DNA of 64,000 bases from Laccaria trichodermophora (Eukaryota; Basidiomycota; Agaricomycetes; Agaricales; Hydnangiaceae). The stretch covers positions 1,488,001 to 1,552,000 of the forward strand of contig JACTVC010000008.1 of NCBI GenBank assembly GCA_018417955.1, given 5' to 3'. Shown in pieces: positions 28,555 to 39,389 of this stretch. Position numbers and translations under genes: made by a program. The notes beneath the pieces were generated by a model. The model searched no databases and was not told where the DNA came from. It saw nothing but the letters and a program-made list of their open reading frames with translations. Within the stretch, counting starts at the first letter, position 1, and every line of letters starts with the position of its first letter.

Positions 28555-30715
28555 CTGATCTTCATATGAACCGACTTCGCTCGTGTGACCTGATCATATC
28601 CTGAAGTCCAGGTCGGTATCTGGCTTGTGATAAAGTCAAGCTACTCACCAAATTTACTCAAGCTAACACCTCTTCCGCTATTTTTTACCCCAGTCCAGGC
28701 CAAAGCAGGGTCCAAATAATCACACCTGCTCGTGAAAAAAGGACAACATATAGTTGAATTTTTCTTAAACAATTACACCTTACCTGTTCAAAAACACCGT
28801 CCCAGCTTCCAATTCGTTCACAAATTTATTGAAGACCTCAGATTGAGGATTGGCTTCGACGTCGGTCCAGACGGATGCAGTCAAACCGTAAGGCGAATCG
28901 TTCATGAGCCTGACAGCCTCATCAACTGAGGCAACCTAGGTCAACAGTCAGAAAGCGTGATAATCTTCAGAGGTATCCTTACGCTCTGTATCCCAACAAC
29001 TGGGCCAAACGTCTCTTCCTGCGTTTATCAAACTTTATGCATGTAACACCGATATTCAAAGACATGTATACCATCATAACATCCATTGCTTGAAGAAGGG
29101 AATTGTGAGATGATCAAATTTCGTAGCGGGAGGACGCACAATGGTTGACGTCGACGAGAACCTGTGGTGCTACATATGTGGTACCACTGATTTTAGAAAT
29201 GTGACTCAGCCAAGCTAGCTCTCATTTATTTGAGAGCCTCACGGTTTCGCAAAGGGAAATAGTTGTTCTGGGATAAGAGCTTTGGCACCCGATTTGACTA
29301 GAAACACATCAAACTTAGAACGACGCGGTCATTGACCATTCATACCAGCATCATCAATCTGTTTCCGAATACGTTCGGCACTCGCTAAGCTAACCACAGG
29401 CCCAAGATTGGTTTCCGAAAGCGTAGGATCACCAAGATTGTATGTCTAAACCCAGCAGAGTTTTTCTTTTTGTTTTGATAAATTCATGTCGGATTACACT
29501 TCACACTCACCTTTGTGATCTCAACAAATCGTTTTACAAACTCTTCGTAGATTGATTCGTGAACATATATCCTCTGGAACAGAATTAATTGCATCTGCCT
29601 TTCGACGGTACACTGAACTCGCCTCGACGGAGCAGCAACTTTGTCCTGAATTGAAGAAAGCACCTGCTCAGGGTGTCAAACAAGTGAAGGTAGATGACAG
29701 AGGAAGAAGAAAGAACTCACCATCAACTAACTCACCAACCGTATAATCCAGGTTTGCATCAGACGCGACGTACGCTGGGTCTTTCCCACCAAGCTTTCAA
29801 AAGGGGTAAACCCCCAAGAACGACCATCATCAATGAATTAGAGAGAGCACGCACCTCCAAAGCGACACCAGTAAATCCGGATGCTTTCGCAGCAGTTTCC
29901 GCTATAGACCGACCTCCCGACACGCTGCCAGTGAAAGACACGAAGTCAACGGATGGATGCTGGATAACGTGTGTTGTCAAAGAAGGCGACAAATGGACCA
30001 CCTGGATAACGTCTTTCGGTACACCCGCCTGAGTCAATGCGAGTGCAAATCTCTCCGCGGTTAGGGGTGTTTGTGGTGAGGGCTTCAGCAAGACCGCGTT
30101 GCCTGCGATGATAGCGGGCAGAACAGAATTGATCGACACGAGATACGGAAAGCTGCAGAGTGATTTTCTGTGAGTTGTTGCTATGACAAGGAAGGCAGTA
30201 GCCTACTTCCAAGGCGCGATAACGAGCACGACACCCAACGGAGTTCGTTTGATGTATCGTTTGAATCCAGGCTTATCTGTATCTGCTAGTGAAACATCTG
30301 CCAAAGATGATTCTGCTATAGATAGCATGTACTCTGCTCGTTCCAGAAAACCTCGAACTTCTCCTGCGCCTTGGGAGACTGGGCTGGTGTCAGGTGATGA
30401 TCGAAGTTAGTGAAGCTTGTGCTCATGAAATTGTGCTTACCGCCCCATCTGAAGTGACAATTCCAACGGTATTTCATCCTTCATTTTCCTAAACTCGTCC
30501 TTGGTAGCGTCAGATAATGATCAAGGAGATGATCATATCGAGCGCACCATGAACTTCCGTCCGATAAGCACCCTTTCGTTGACCGAAACCCCACTCCATA
30601 ATTTCTGAGCTGTGGCGGCGTTCTTGACAATGACATCAAGTTCGTCCTTTGTGGGGTATATTTTGGAAACATAGGGCTTCTGGTTGTGAGGTGATATCGT
30701 TGTCTGGATGGACAT
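28555..30715 (-). CDS. Aldehyde dehydrogenase (ALDH superfamily)
   Basis: NAD(P)-dependent oxidation of an aldehyde to its acid. Start at 30,715 (MSIQTTISPHNQKPYVSK). Conserved blocks on the minus strand: YIKRTPLGVVLVIAPWNFPY near 30,180-30,260, LPAIIAGNAVLLKPSPQTPL near 30,060-30,115, FVSFTGSVSGG near 29,910-29,945 (coenzyme loop), VALE then LGGKDPAYVASDANLDYT split by an intron near 29,790-29,850 (general base Glu), and FFNSGQSCCSVE near 29,615-29,655 with the catalytic Cys. EETFGPVVGIQ near 28,975-29,015 closes the fold. The intron after SCCSVE seems to use a GC donor (gcgagt). Last exon YDQVTRAKSVHMKIRTT, stop at 28,555-28,557. Substrate not known; the sequence recalls fungal semialdehyde/lactaldehyde-type enzymes. 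Confidence 0.9.
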
Positions 30716-30812
30716 GGTGGTTGAGGTTGAAGATGATCTAATCTAATTTTAATCACGTGGCGACGCGTAAGTATAACTCTTGAAGTTGAGGATTCGTTAG
30801 TTGCAACACACA
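30716..30812. promoter_or_regulatory. 97-bp divergent promoter, ALDH / proteasome beta-2
   Basis: Very short gap between two divergent start codons. It contains the palindrome CACGTG at 30,754-30,759, a typical bHLH (E-box) site in fungi. Use of this site is inference. Confidence 0.5.
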
Positions 30813-31841
30813 ATGTCCTCCTCATCTATATACTCGCCCCCTGGATTCGACTTTTCAAATCAACTTCGGTATTCACTTCAGGAACATCAACTCAATGTCA
30901 AGCTAATGTTGTCGATCTTAGGAATAATTTTATGTTACAGAAAGGCCTTCCCCTCCCAAAAGCGACCAGCACTGGAACGACCATTGTAGGCTGTTTATTC
31001 AAGGACGGCATTGTTTTGGGTGCAGATACGCGGGCCACAGAGGGTCCGATCGTAGCAGACAAGAACTGTGAAAAGGTTTTATAGACGCGTCATCTATGCT
31101 ACCTTGATTCCAATGATTCGTCTTTCAGATTCACTACATCACGGAGTCCATTCGATGCTGCGGTGCAGGAACGGCAGCAGATACAGAATTCACCACTGCT
31201 CTAATATCTTCAAACATGGAGATGCACGCCCTACAAACTGGACGCAAGCCTCGCGTCGTGACTGCCATGACCATGTTGAAGCAGATGCTTTTCAGGTATG
31301 CATTTAATGGCTCATTCATGCACCCTTTCTCACATATATCTATTCAGATATCAAGGGCAAGTTGGAGCCGCACTGGTCTTGGGCGGCGTTGATGCCACCG
31401 GTGCTCACCTCTTTACAATCCATCCTCATGGCTCAACGGACAAGCTTCCATATGTTACTATGGGTTCTGGAAGTTTGGCCGCGATGGCTGTTTTTGAAAG
31501 CGGCTGGAAGCCAAATATGGAGGTGAGTTTGACCTGGTTCCATCGCGTGCTGTATCACATTTGTTCCGTAGCGAGAAGATGCTCTCAACCTTGTCAAACT
31601 TGCCATCGCTGCAGGAATTTTCAATGATCTTGGATCAGGTTCCAACATCGACGCTTGCATCATAACCGCCAACAACACTGAGATGCTTCGAAATGTAGAA
31701 ATGCCCAACGTCCGGGTACAGAAGGAGCGCGATTACAAGTTCAGAAGAGGTACAACGGCGTGGAAGAAAGAGGATGTGAGGAAGTTGATTGTCGAGGAGC
31801 AGACCCTTTTAATCGGCGGCGATGAGATGGATACCTCATAA
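30813..31841 (+). CDS. PUP1: 20S proteasome subunit beta-2 (trypsin-like, PUP1)
   Basis: Catalytic N-terminal-nucleophile subunit of the 20S core, responsible for trypsin-like cleavage. Start ATG 30,813 ([19 protein letters not shown]). After the first intron (ending cttag near 30,921) come [20 protein letters not shown] and then [20 protein letters not shown]. The propeptide is cut before the Thr of GTTIVG, leaving Thr1 as nucleophile. Asp17 (GADTRAT) and Lys33 (NCEKIHYI region) are present. Later exons give [57 protein letters not shown] and [19 protein letters not shown]. Stop at 31,839-31,841. Length and all active-site residues fit beta-2. Confidence 0.94.
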
Positions 31842-31901
31842 TTCATGCGCTATGTGCGGGGAGGCAAGGGCGTCTAAATAAACGAAATTACAACATATAA
31901 T

Positions 31902-32831
31902 TTGATGGTTTCTTCTTATATGTCATCATCCTCAGATTCCTTGTTCTACACGCTTTCTAATCACGTACAACGCCGCATTGACGAGGCTTTGGACGTCGTA
32001 TCCAAGGACGTGGGTAATGCAGCCTTCGGCGCCGATTGCAACTTGAAGGTCGTCAATGATGTCAAAGGGGCCATCGTTCAAGACGACGACAAAGTTTCCC
32101 CTGTACAAATCCCACTTACTCTGATCCCTGCTGCCCTTCAGTACCTCGACCTGCCACCGGATGACCCCGAAATCTGCTCAATCTTCCGAAACGCTGCAAC
32201 CGGTTGGAGCTCCTCTTCGCCAAATATACGCCGGAACGAAGAGTATGTCAGTCGTGATGATTGGCGCGCTGTGTGTGCGGTCCTTCTTGAACAAGATGAC
32301 GGGGATGATGAGGACCCATTAGATTCATTACCTAGGGCTCAAATTCCAGGGTCCTGTGAGGAGGACGACGAAGAAAGTGGCGCCTACCGTGAATCTGACG
32401 ATGATTTAGCAGAGTCTACAACTGGCGACCTCGATGACGAATACATTGAGGGAGAAACATCTCGTCGCAAGCCCGGCGGCCCTCGAAAAGCAGAATTACT
32501 GTCGCCCTCAACCAAGGCCTTAGGCACGCAGAAACTTACTCCTTACCAGCGGCAGGCGTGCTTGGACGCTTTTGCCTTATTCTTCCCGGATGCCTCTCCT
32601 TCTGAACTTCCTGAGAAGAAAATTATGATGAAGGATATTCAGCGAGTTGCGGGTCTTCTCAAAGAGAAAATCAAGGCAGAAGAGGTATGGTTCTTATATC
32701 ATTGTTAGAGCCTCGTCTAATGGTGTCCAATATGGATGGTTGAAATGCTTGACATGTTTTCAAGCTCACCGGAAAGATCTGTGACCTTGATGGACTTTAG
32801 TCATATGATGGTGATGACAAGACTTGTATAA
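31902..32831 (+). CDS. Acidic protein with C-terminal EF-hand-like region
   Basis: The first exon is open from ATG 31,902 (or 31,919, MSSSSDSLFY) to about 32,683. It has an N-terminal helical region (LSNHVQRRIDEALDVVSKDV), a very acidic low-complexity middle (about 32,290-32,450) and a C-terminal helical part (LTPYQRQACLDAFALFFPDA, then KDIQRVAGLLKEKIKAEE) resembling an EF-hand pair with degenerate loops. A donor gtatgg follows at about 32,684. The natural continuation is VEMLDMFSSSPERSVTLMDF, at about 32,737-32,800, with stop at 32,829-32,831, but no AG acceptor sits in the right phase before it. Either a non-canonical splice, a mutated acceptor or a shorter protein ending at 32,708 is possible. 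Function unknown. Confidence 0.6.
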
Positions 32832-34180
32832 CTACTATGCCCTATTAGTAATTCGGCCAAAGAATTCCCGCTACGTTAGTAGTGGGCCTCTGCTGCGCTG
32901 TTCAAATTTCGAGATCACAAAGTGATGGTAGCAACAACAAGGGGTCGCCGAAGCAAGGCAAGCCCCAGAATTTTTTAGGCTGGGGAGTGTAAGCTACTTA
33001 CACCAGACGATACAAATAAAATACAAGTACAAGACGATAATAAATATAGAACATATAAGAGAAAAAACAGGGAAGTGGAGGGAGGGCCAAAGAAATCTGA
33101 AGAGATTCTGCGAGAGGCACGGTAAGTGAGTATTGAGTTGGAGGGAATCTTTACAATGCTTCTTACAATCTGGCTGACAAAGTCTGAGCCAGAGGGGATG
33201 TAAGAGTATGAACGGTGCTCAATAGAATAGATGCCTCACCAAATGAAAAGTGATTGGAGTGCGTTTATAATAAACAAGAGGCGAAGCCTTTTTGGTAGAG
33301 ATCACTGTTCATTTGGGTGAGTATGCGGCACATAAGATAGAGAGCACGGAGTGCTTACCTGTGCTGGGTAGACATGGTCTGAGAGAAAGAGCCAGCACAG
33401 GAGATGGAACTGACACCGATGACTTCTCCTAACCCAGCATCTGCCAAACTTTGGCACTGTTGAACCCATGATTGGTGAGCAGAGCTCAAGGGGGGAGTGG
33501 TGCTGCCATGGTTGGTGAGCAAAGCTCAAGGGGAAAAGACTCAGCAGAGCAGAGCCTTTTCCTAGTGGAGTTTTGAGTTGGCACAGAGGCCTATGAAATG
33601 CCTCCTTACCCTAGGAACCTGCCATTATGACAATCTTGTGGTGGGCCAATGGGTGGGAAAAAATTCACGTGCTGCATGTGCCACTGAGACATCATGTTTC
33701 TTCACACGGTCACACACAATCTTGCTCTAGGCTGGACACTGGAACTGAACATGGCAAACATGTCATGAGCAAGTGATCAGGATGAACAAATGGGCAAATG
33801 ATAACAACTTGTCATGTAAATTTCTTCTCTATCTATATTTGTTGTATGTAACAGCCTGTGTTGAATTAAAGGCAAGTCAGGAATCCTCACCCTATTTGTT
33901 TTTTATATATGACAATTCTGTAATCATGCTTGTCATGAAGAGCAACCACTAAAGGGAAAAAGAGAGCCTCAGTCACCCTGTTGTCAGCATCTATGTCTGG
34001 CACAGCCAATATGGATGACTTGGTGAATGAAGACTAAATCATGGCAGATGTAGATGATGCCTGAGTTTAAAGTACATAATATCTTTATCAGAGGAAGGAT
34101 TTGTTTGTTTTCAGAATACATACTAAATAATTCAAGCAGATAAAGAATTTTATTACATACTATAGGACATGTAAATTGAT
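32832..34180. repeat. AT-rich region with a possible degraded LTR
   Basis: No supported gene. A purine-rich run (ggctggggag) ends at about 32,987 and is followed by TGTAAGCTACTTACACC, which has the look of a polypurine tract plus the start of a retroelement LTR. The stretch GTGTAAGCTACTTACAC is itself palindromic. A possible end is TTGTATGTAACA near 33,851, but flanking 5-mers do not match, so no target duplication supports it. A ~20-bp direct repeat (TTGGTGAGCA, GAGCTCAAGGGG type) occurs at 33,472-33,495 and 33,510-33,532. Confidence 0.3.
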
Positions 34181-34771
34181 TAGTGTTTGGAAGTCTGGTC
34201 TCGTGACTGGAAAAAGACTGTAACCAGACCGGACCAAGACCGCAAAAGACCAGACTTGCGGTTCGGTCTTTTTATTTTTGAGATGTAAAGACCGCAAAAA
34301 AACCGGTTAACGTGAACCGATCTTGACCGGTTTGGACCGGTCTTTTGTAGCCCCTTAAATACCCTTTGAAACGCACCCAAGAACGTACGATTTGGTCAAA
34401 AAACGAGAGAGATATGAATTAAATGTAAATTACTTTTGGGAATAATAGATGTACCAGACTTATTTTATAGAAGCACCAATTCCTAACGGAATTTAACGTT
34501 CTTGGGCTCGTTTTGAAGCTAATAGAGATGTTAATAAATTTACCGATTCATAGTTTTAAAATATTGGCCTAAAGACCGGTCATAAACCGGTTAAAACTGA
34601 TGCAGACCGAAACTGGTCTATAGACCACAAAAAACTGCAGTCTGCGGTCTTTTTGCAGTCTGGTCTGGTCTTTTGACTTCTGGGGAAAAGGCAGACCGGT
34701 TACAGTTACGGTTAATGCCCCTGGGCATCAAAAAACCGGACCAAACCGGACTTTCAAACACTAAAATTGAT
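34173..34771. mobile_element. hAT-type MITE with 8-bp target site duplication
   Basis: Element 34,181-34,763 (583 bp). Its ends are inverted: TAGTGTTTGGAAGTCTGGT at the left and, read on the other strand, TAGTGTTTGAAAGTCCGGT at the right (one-to-two mismatches in 19). It is flanked by a perfect direct repeat AAATTGAT (34,173-34,180 and 34,764-34,771). An 8-bp duplication with a terminal TAGTG fits the hAT superfamily consensus (YARNG). Many ACCGG/CCGGT motifs crowd both ends, as expected for subterminal transposase sites. It has no coding capacity, so it is non-autonomous. Confidence 0.88.
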
Positions 34772-35089
34772 AGTAACTTCACTGCATTATGGACACGATC
34801 TCTTCGCCAATACATCATTCAGTGCAAGCAATGACAAGAATAAGTGTAAAGTTATCTCCATAGTCTGTACAAAGAAATTGCATATGAAAAACAGTCTGAA
34901 AACTTATTAACTGATGAAATGATGGAGATGGTTTTTAAGTAGAAGGAGGTTCATGCAGGACAAGTTACATTGTCCAAAATCAGATACAAGTTTAAAAAAG
35001 TCCTCCACCTTGGTGTCATCCCACATATTGATGGCTGTTAAATATTCTTCATGCTTGTATAGATTAACATTCAATCAAAAACACACTGT
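34772..35089. other. AT-rich spacer, nothing recognised
   Basis: Open frames here are short and without motifs. Confidence 0.5.
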
Positions 35090-35965
35090 ATTTTTTCTTG
35101 GTTTTTTTTTTTTTTTTTTTTTTCATTCAATTTAGATTCTATGTTGGTGAGCTTCAGATTCTTCTTTGAAAAAGTATTGTTTATTTTGAATTTGACCTTA
35201 TTACACAATATGTCTCAATGAATTGTATACAATCATGATCCCTGAAATTTTACATTTTTTCTGCATTTTATTTCATCAGAATTGGACTTGATTTGGTAAA
35301 GTTACACATTTTTCTTTAGGCAATGCTGGGAACTCAAAAAGCGATGATGCACGAACATTTCCCAATTGTTTGATGGGGGACAGTTTCGTGCATCATAGTA
35401 GATCTCTGATCAGTTACCATTTTCGGTAATAAATAAAGATTCATGTATAACTCAGCGAGTTTTGATCCAAATGACATGATTTTTTTTGTAACAGGTACTC
35501 CTCATTTCCGTGGTCATGTTGGTGTTACGTTCCTGGTAAACAAACACAAATAAACAGTCAAAAAAAACGAAATAAATCATCTCTGATCGATTGTCCTCTT
35601 GGCATCACAGATGCTAATGATGCACAAAACTTCCCCCATTAAATGATCAGAAAATGTTCGTGTGTCATTGATTCTTGCTCTTCACTCCAAGGCTGTGCAA
35701 GTTCAACTTCCCACAGCACCCTCTCTTTTGCTGTGTGCTCCTTGTCTTTTGCAGCACTCTTCATTGTCATGGCCAGTCCAAACAATTCATATGACATATC
35801 TACCACATATTGTCTGTCTTGTCTGCATGCTTGTCACTGTCTTGGCTAGCCCAAATGATTTGAGTGCCACATGTCTACTACATTCATCTCACAGATCAAT
35901 ACACCAGCTCCACCACACCATCTCTGTGCACCCATCATCATCCTGGCTGCATGCTATTACCACAT
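35090..35965 (+). repeat. Left arm of a ~0.9-kb inverted repeat pair
   Basis: Read in reverse complement, most of 38,450-39,365 matches this stretch with many point changes and indels (for example the segment AAAGTTACACATTTTTCTTT here, and its complement near 39,150). It includes a 23-nt T run at about 35,101-35,123 and copies of a ~55-bp hairpin module (35,343-35,396 and about 35,616-35,668). The open frames on both arms are repeat sequence, not genes. Long, diverged inverted arms suggest an old DNA transposon. Confidence 0.7.
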
Positions 35966-36322
35966 GATGTAGGTCCATTTGGATGTCGCTGTCAAAGTGA
36001 GTCTCTTCATAAACTCAAAGGACTTGTAACAAGGTGGTGGTCTATAGATGGTGATACCATCAAAACAGATCAGATTGCACAGATTGAAGTTTAGATCTCA
36101 GCTATCGGATCTTATTCTTTTGACACATCACAGATTCCTATGATGCATGAAACTTTCCACCATCAAATGATTGGGAAATGTTCGTGCGTCATCATTTTTT
36201 GAACTTGCTCATGTGGCTATGTGTAATTCATTTTATCAGTGGAATGGTATATTGCTGTCTTGGCTAGTCCAAACACAATGAAAGTTCTCTGTCAACACCA
36301 CTTCGATTTTCATGATCTTGAA

Positions 36323-37003
36323 CTCGTTCGGATAGCCCCACGCTCTGCGAAGAAGCTCCCAAAAACCATGTATGAAACGGTTGAGGTCTCATGGAGCTAG
36401 GTAAGTTTCCATTTTCGCTCTTTTGCCAGGCTTATGCTCATAACTCCCCAAGACCTCAATCTGGTCCGTTTTCCATGGTTAAGGGCTCGTTCGGATACCC
36501 CCACACTCCGTGAACACGCGCCCCAAAACCGTTTACGAAACGGTGGAGGTCTCGTGGAGCTAGGTAAGTTTCCATTTTCGCTCTTTTGCCAGGCTTATGC
36601 TCATAACTCCCCAGGACCTCAATCCGGTCCGTTTTCCGTGGTCAAGGGCTCGTTCGGATAGCCCCACACTTTGTGAAGACGCTCCCCAAAACTGCTTACA
36701 AAACGGTTGAGGTCTCGTGGATCTAGGTCAGTTTCCATTTTCGCTCTTTTGTCTTTATGCTCATAACTCCCCAGGACCTCAATCTTTTCCATTCTCTGTG
36801 GCCAAGGGCTCGTTCGGATACCCATATACTCCGTGAAGACACTCCTTAAAACTGTTTACAAAATGGTTGAGGTCTCATGGATCTAGGTCAGTTTCCATTT
36901 TTGCCCTTTTGCCTTTATGCTCATAACTCCCCAGGACCTCAATCTTTTCCATTCTCTGTGCTCAAAGGTTTGTTTGGATACCCCCATGCTCCGTGAAGAC
37001 GCT
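36323..37003 (+). repeat. 160-163-bp tandem repeat (about 4.2 copies)
   Basis: The start CTCGTTCGGATA recurs at 36,323, 36,486, 36,649 and 36,809, with a decayed copy near 36,969, giving periods of 163, 163, 160 and 160. Each unit carries AACGGTTGAGGTCTCGTGGA-like and CATAACTCCCCAGGACCTCA-like stretches. Divergence rises toward the right. Confidence 0.9.
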
Positions 37004-37006
37004 GGA

Positions 37007-37261
37007 AATCTATCCCCTATAAAGGGATAGATTACACTACTCACAGATATGGTCAACAGAAGTTAACTGCGTATATGATTCTGGATGTAAGAGAATGAGA
37101 TACAGAGAGGTATGCGATAAGGTAAGGTGGTGGTAAGAGAGAGAGAGAGAGCGTATGCGCATAGAGTCCAAATATAGTGTAGAGGACGATGCCAAACAAG
37201 AGTCCAAATAAGCGTCCAATACGTCCAAGTAGTAATCCGCCAGGATTACACCCTCCCTGCC
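37007..37261 (-). mobile_element. Probable Copia-type LTR edge with polypurine tract
   Basis: On the minus strand, a purine tract GGCAGGGAGGG (37,251-37,261) is followed by TGTAATCC TGGC GGATTAC (from 37,250 down), the kind of LTR start seen in Agaricomycete Copia elements. The sequence then runs into CT-rich and (CT)n stretches to about 37,030. A 10-bp hairpin (AATCTATCCC / GGGATAGATT, 37,007-37,033) lies at the far side. No reverse transcriptase or integrase remains nearby, so this is a remnant. Confidence 0.45.
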
Positions 37262-38449
37262 TTTAGAAAATTGTCTGTAAGAAAATAAAAGAAAAGAAAA
37301 AGATGTTAGTAGAAAAGTAAGTAAAATCCAAATGCTGGGTGCGTCAAAACCCTGTGGGAAAAAGCTACCGGCTGGCAAATGTGAAATGAAAATCTACTTA
37401 ATTCAAGCAGATCCACCCCTAGATGCCAGCCAGGTATCCAAAGCTTTGCATTCTTGCAGTTCTGATCCAGGCAGCCAACGGTTGTGTTCCTGACCATAAC
37501 CCCGCCAGCAGACGAGGTATTGATAACCACGGCCTCGACGTCACGCATCCAAGATCCATTCGATGAAATACTCTTCGTTGCTGTCGTCGGTTGTGATAGG
37601 GCGAGGTTCCTCAAAGTGGCACGAAGGAAACATTGTGGTATCAGATTCGATGTAGGGGTGTTGCATAATTCAACCATTACGACTCACTTATTTTTTAGTA
37701 TCACCTACAATGTGTTGCATTGGAGATACCCCCACGAAATTGGGTATGCAAAGCCTGCGAAGTGTCTGGAGAGGGTAGAGGATCGAAGCGATCGCGTCGA
37801 TGAGTCATATTTCCATATATAGAAACGTGCCTGATTATGTAGGTAGGTAGGTCAAGCCCAGAGGCCTTGACAAAAAAATTCGACCCCAGCTACTGTTTTT
37901 TGATTCTTGAACCCCCTTGGGAAATGCATAAGGTGTCTTCCCATGCAGCTTTGTGTTTTAATGCTGCAGGATCCATGTCTACCATGTACATGAGGATGCA
38001 TTTGACATTGATGGTGTTATGCACCAGGGGATGGGTGGCAACTTTGTATAGATAGGGGAAGCATTCATTCCAGTGTTCATTGTAGACAAGACATCTGCCA
38101 TCAACCACAAATCACTTGTCTTCTGGTCCATTGGGTCACATGGTCTGGATCTTATCCACAAGATATGTTGGAGACATTACTATGAGATGGAACTTGATAT
38201 AAGTGCCTGGTAACATGTAATAAGGATATGCATACCTGATAACTTGACATGGATGAAAGAGTTGTGTATGAATTGGGTTTGGCAAATGTACAGGCATTGG
38301 AGGGAAGGAAAGAATGGGGGGGCGTTTATCTTGAATAAAGCCCTGGCACAGTTAATGGTAACTGAATCTACATGCTTGGATCTTGGCACTTAGCATGTGC
38401 CAACAAAGAGGAAATAGCAGGATTGGATAATCCAGCAGATTACTCCACA
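37262..38449. other. Interior of the inverted-repeat element, no gene supported
   Basis: Open frames (for example 37,306-37,677 minus) have no motif I recognise. The part next to the LTR edge may be internal retroelement sequence. Confidence 0.4.
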
Positions 38450-39365
38450 AGACAATTGTGGTAGGTTCTTCATGCTCAAACTGTTTGGACTGGCCAAGAT
38501 GACAATGGGCATGCAGAGTTGGTGTGGATGTATTGCTGTGAGATGAATATGGTAGACACATGGGACTTGAAGTGTTTGGACTGGCCAAGACAACAAGAAG
38601 CATGCAAAGGAAACAGACAATATGTGGTAGATACATTGCATGAATCATTTGGACTGGCCAAGACGATGAAGAGCACAAGATGACAAAGTGCACAGCAAAA
38701 GACAGGGTGCCCTGAATTTGGACAGCCTTGGAGTGAAGAGCCAGAATTGATGATGCATGGACATTTCCTAATCATTTGATGTGTCATTGGAATCTATGAT
38801 GAATACTACTGAAGTTGCACAGCCTTGGTACAAAAGCTCAAGATTCTATGATGCACAAACATTCCCTGATTGTTTGATGGGGGGAAGTTTCATGCATCAT
38901 CAGAATCTGTGATGCCAAGAGGACAAGAGATGAGAGATGAGATCTAAGATGTACCCTCTGAGATTTGCCTCCCCTGCATTTTTAGATTGTGGGAAAGATT
39001 GTTTTGAAAGGAAATAGATCATGAATCTTTATTTATTGCTGAAAATGGTAACTGATCTGATATCTACTATGACATACAAAACTGTCCCCCATCAAATGAT
39101 CAGGAAATGTTTGTGTGTCATCGCTTCTTGAGTACCAGTGTTGCCTAAAGAAAAATGTGTAACTTTACCAAATCAAGTCCAATTCAGATGAAGTAAAATG
39201 CACAAAAAATGTAAAATTTCAGGGATCATGATTGTATACAATTCATTGAGACATATTATGTAATAAGGTTTTGACAAAGTCTGAATAAACATACTTATAT
39301 AAAGAAGAGTCTTCAGCTCACCAACATAAAATCTAAATTGAATGAAATAAAAGACCAAGAAAAAA
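38450..39365 (-). repeat. Right arm of the ~0.9-kb inverted repeat pair
   Basis: Inverse partner of 35,090-35,965. It carries further copies of the ~55-bp hairpin module at about 38,847-38,900 and 39,067-39,122, and repeats of the phrase TTTGGACTGGCCAAGA (about 38,487, 38,575, 38,649). Confidence 0.7.
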
Positions 39366-39389
39366 ATATAGTCTATTGTTAGGTATATT

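Noticed and set aside
35643..35967. Overlapping open frames that look like a small Ser/His/Cys-rich protein, with similar ones at 38,352-38,787 on the other strand
   Set aside because: They are mirror copies on the inverted repeat arms and contain hairpin modules. Similarity follows the DNA repeat, not a protein family.
37306..37677. Minus-strand 123-codon frame next to the LTR edge as a possible Copia polyprotein end
   Set aside because: No RNase H or reverse transcriptase motif could be seen.
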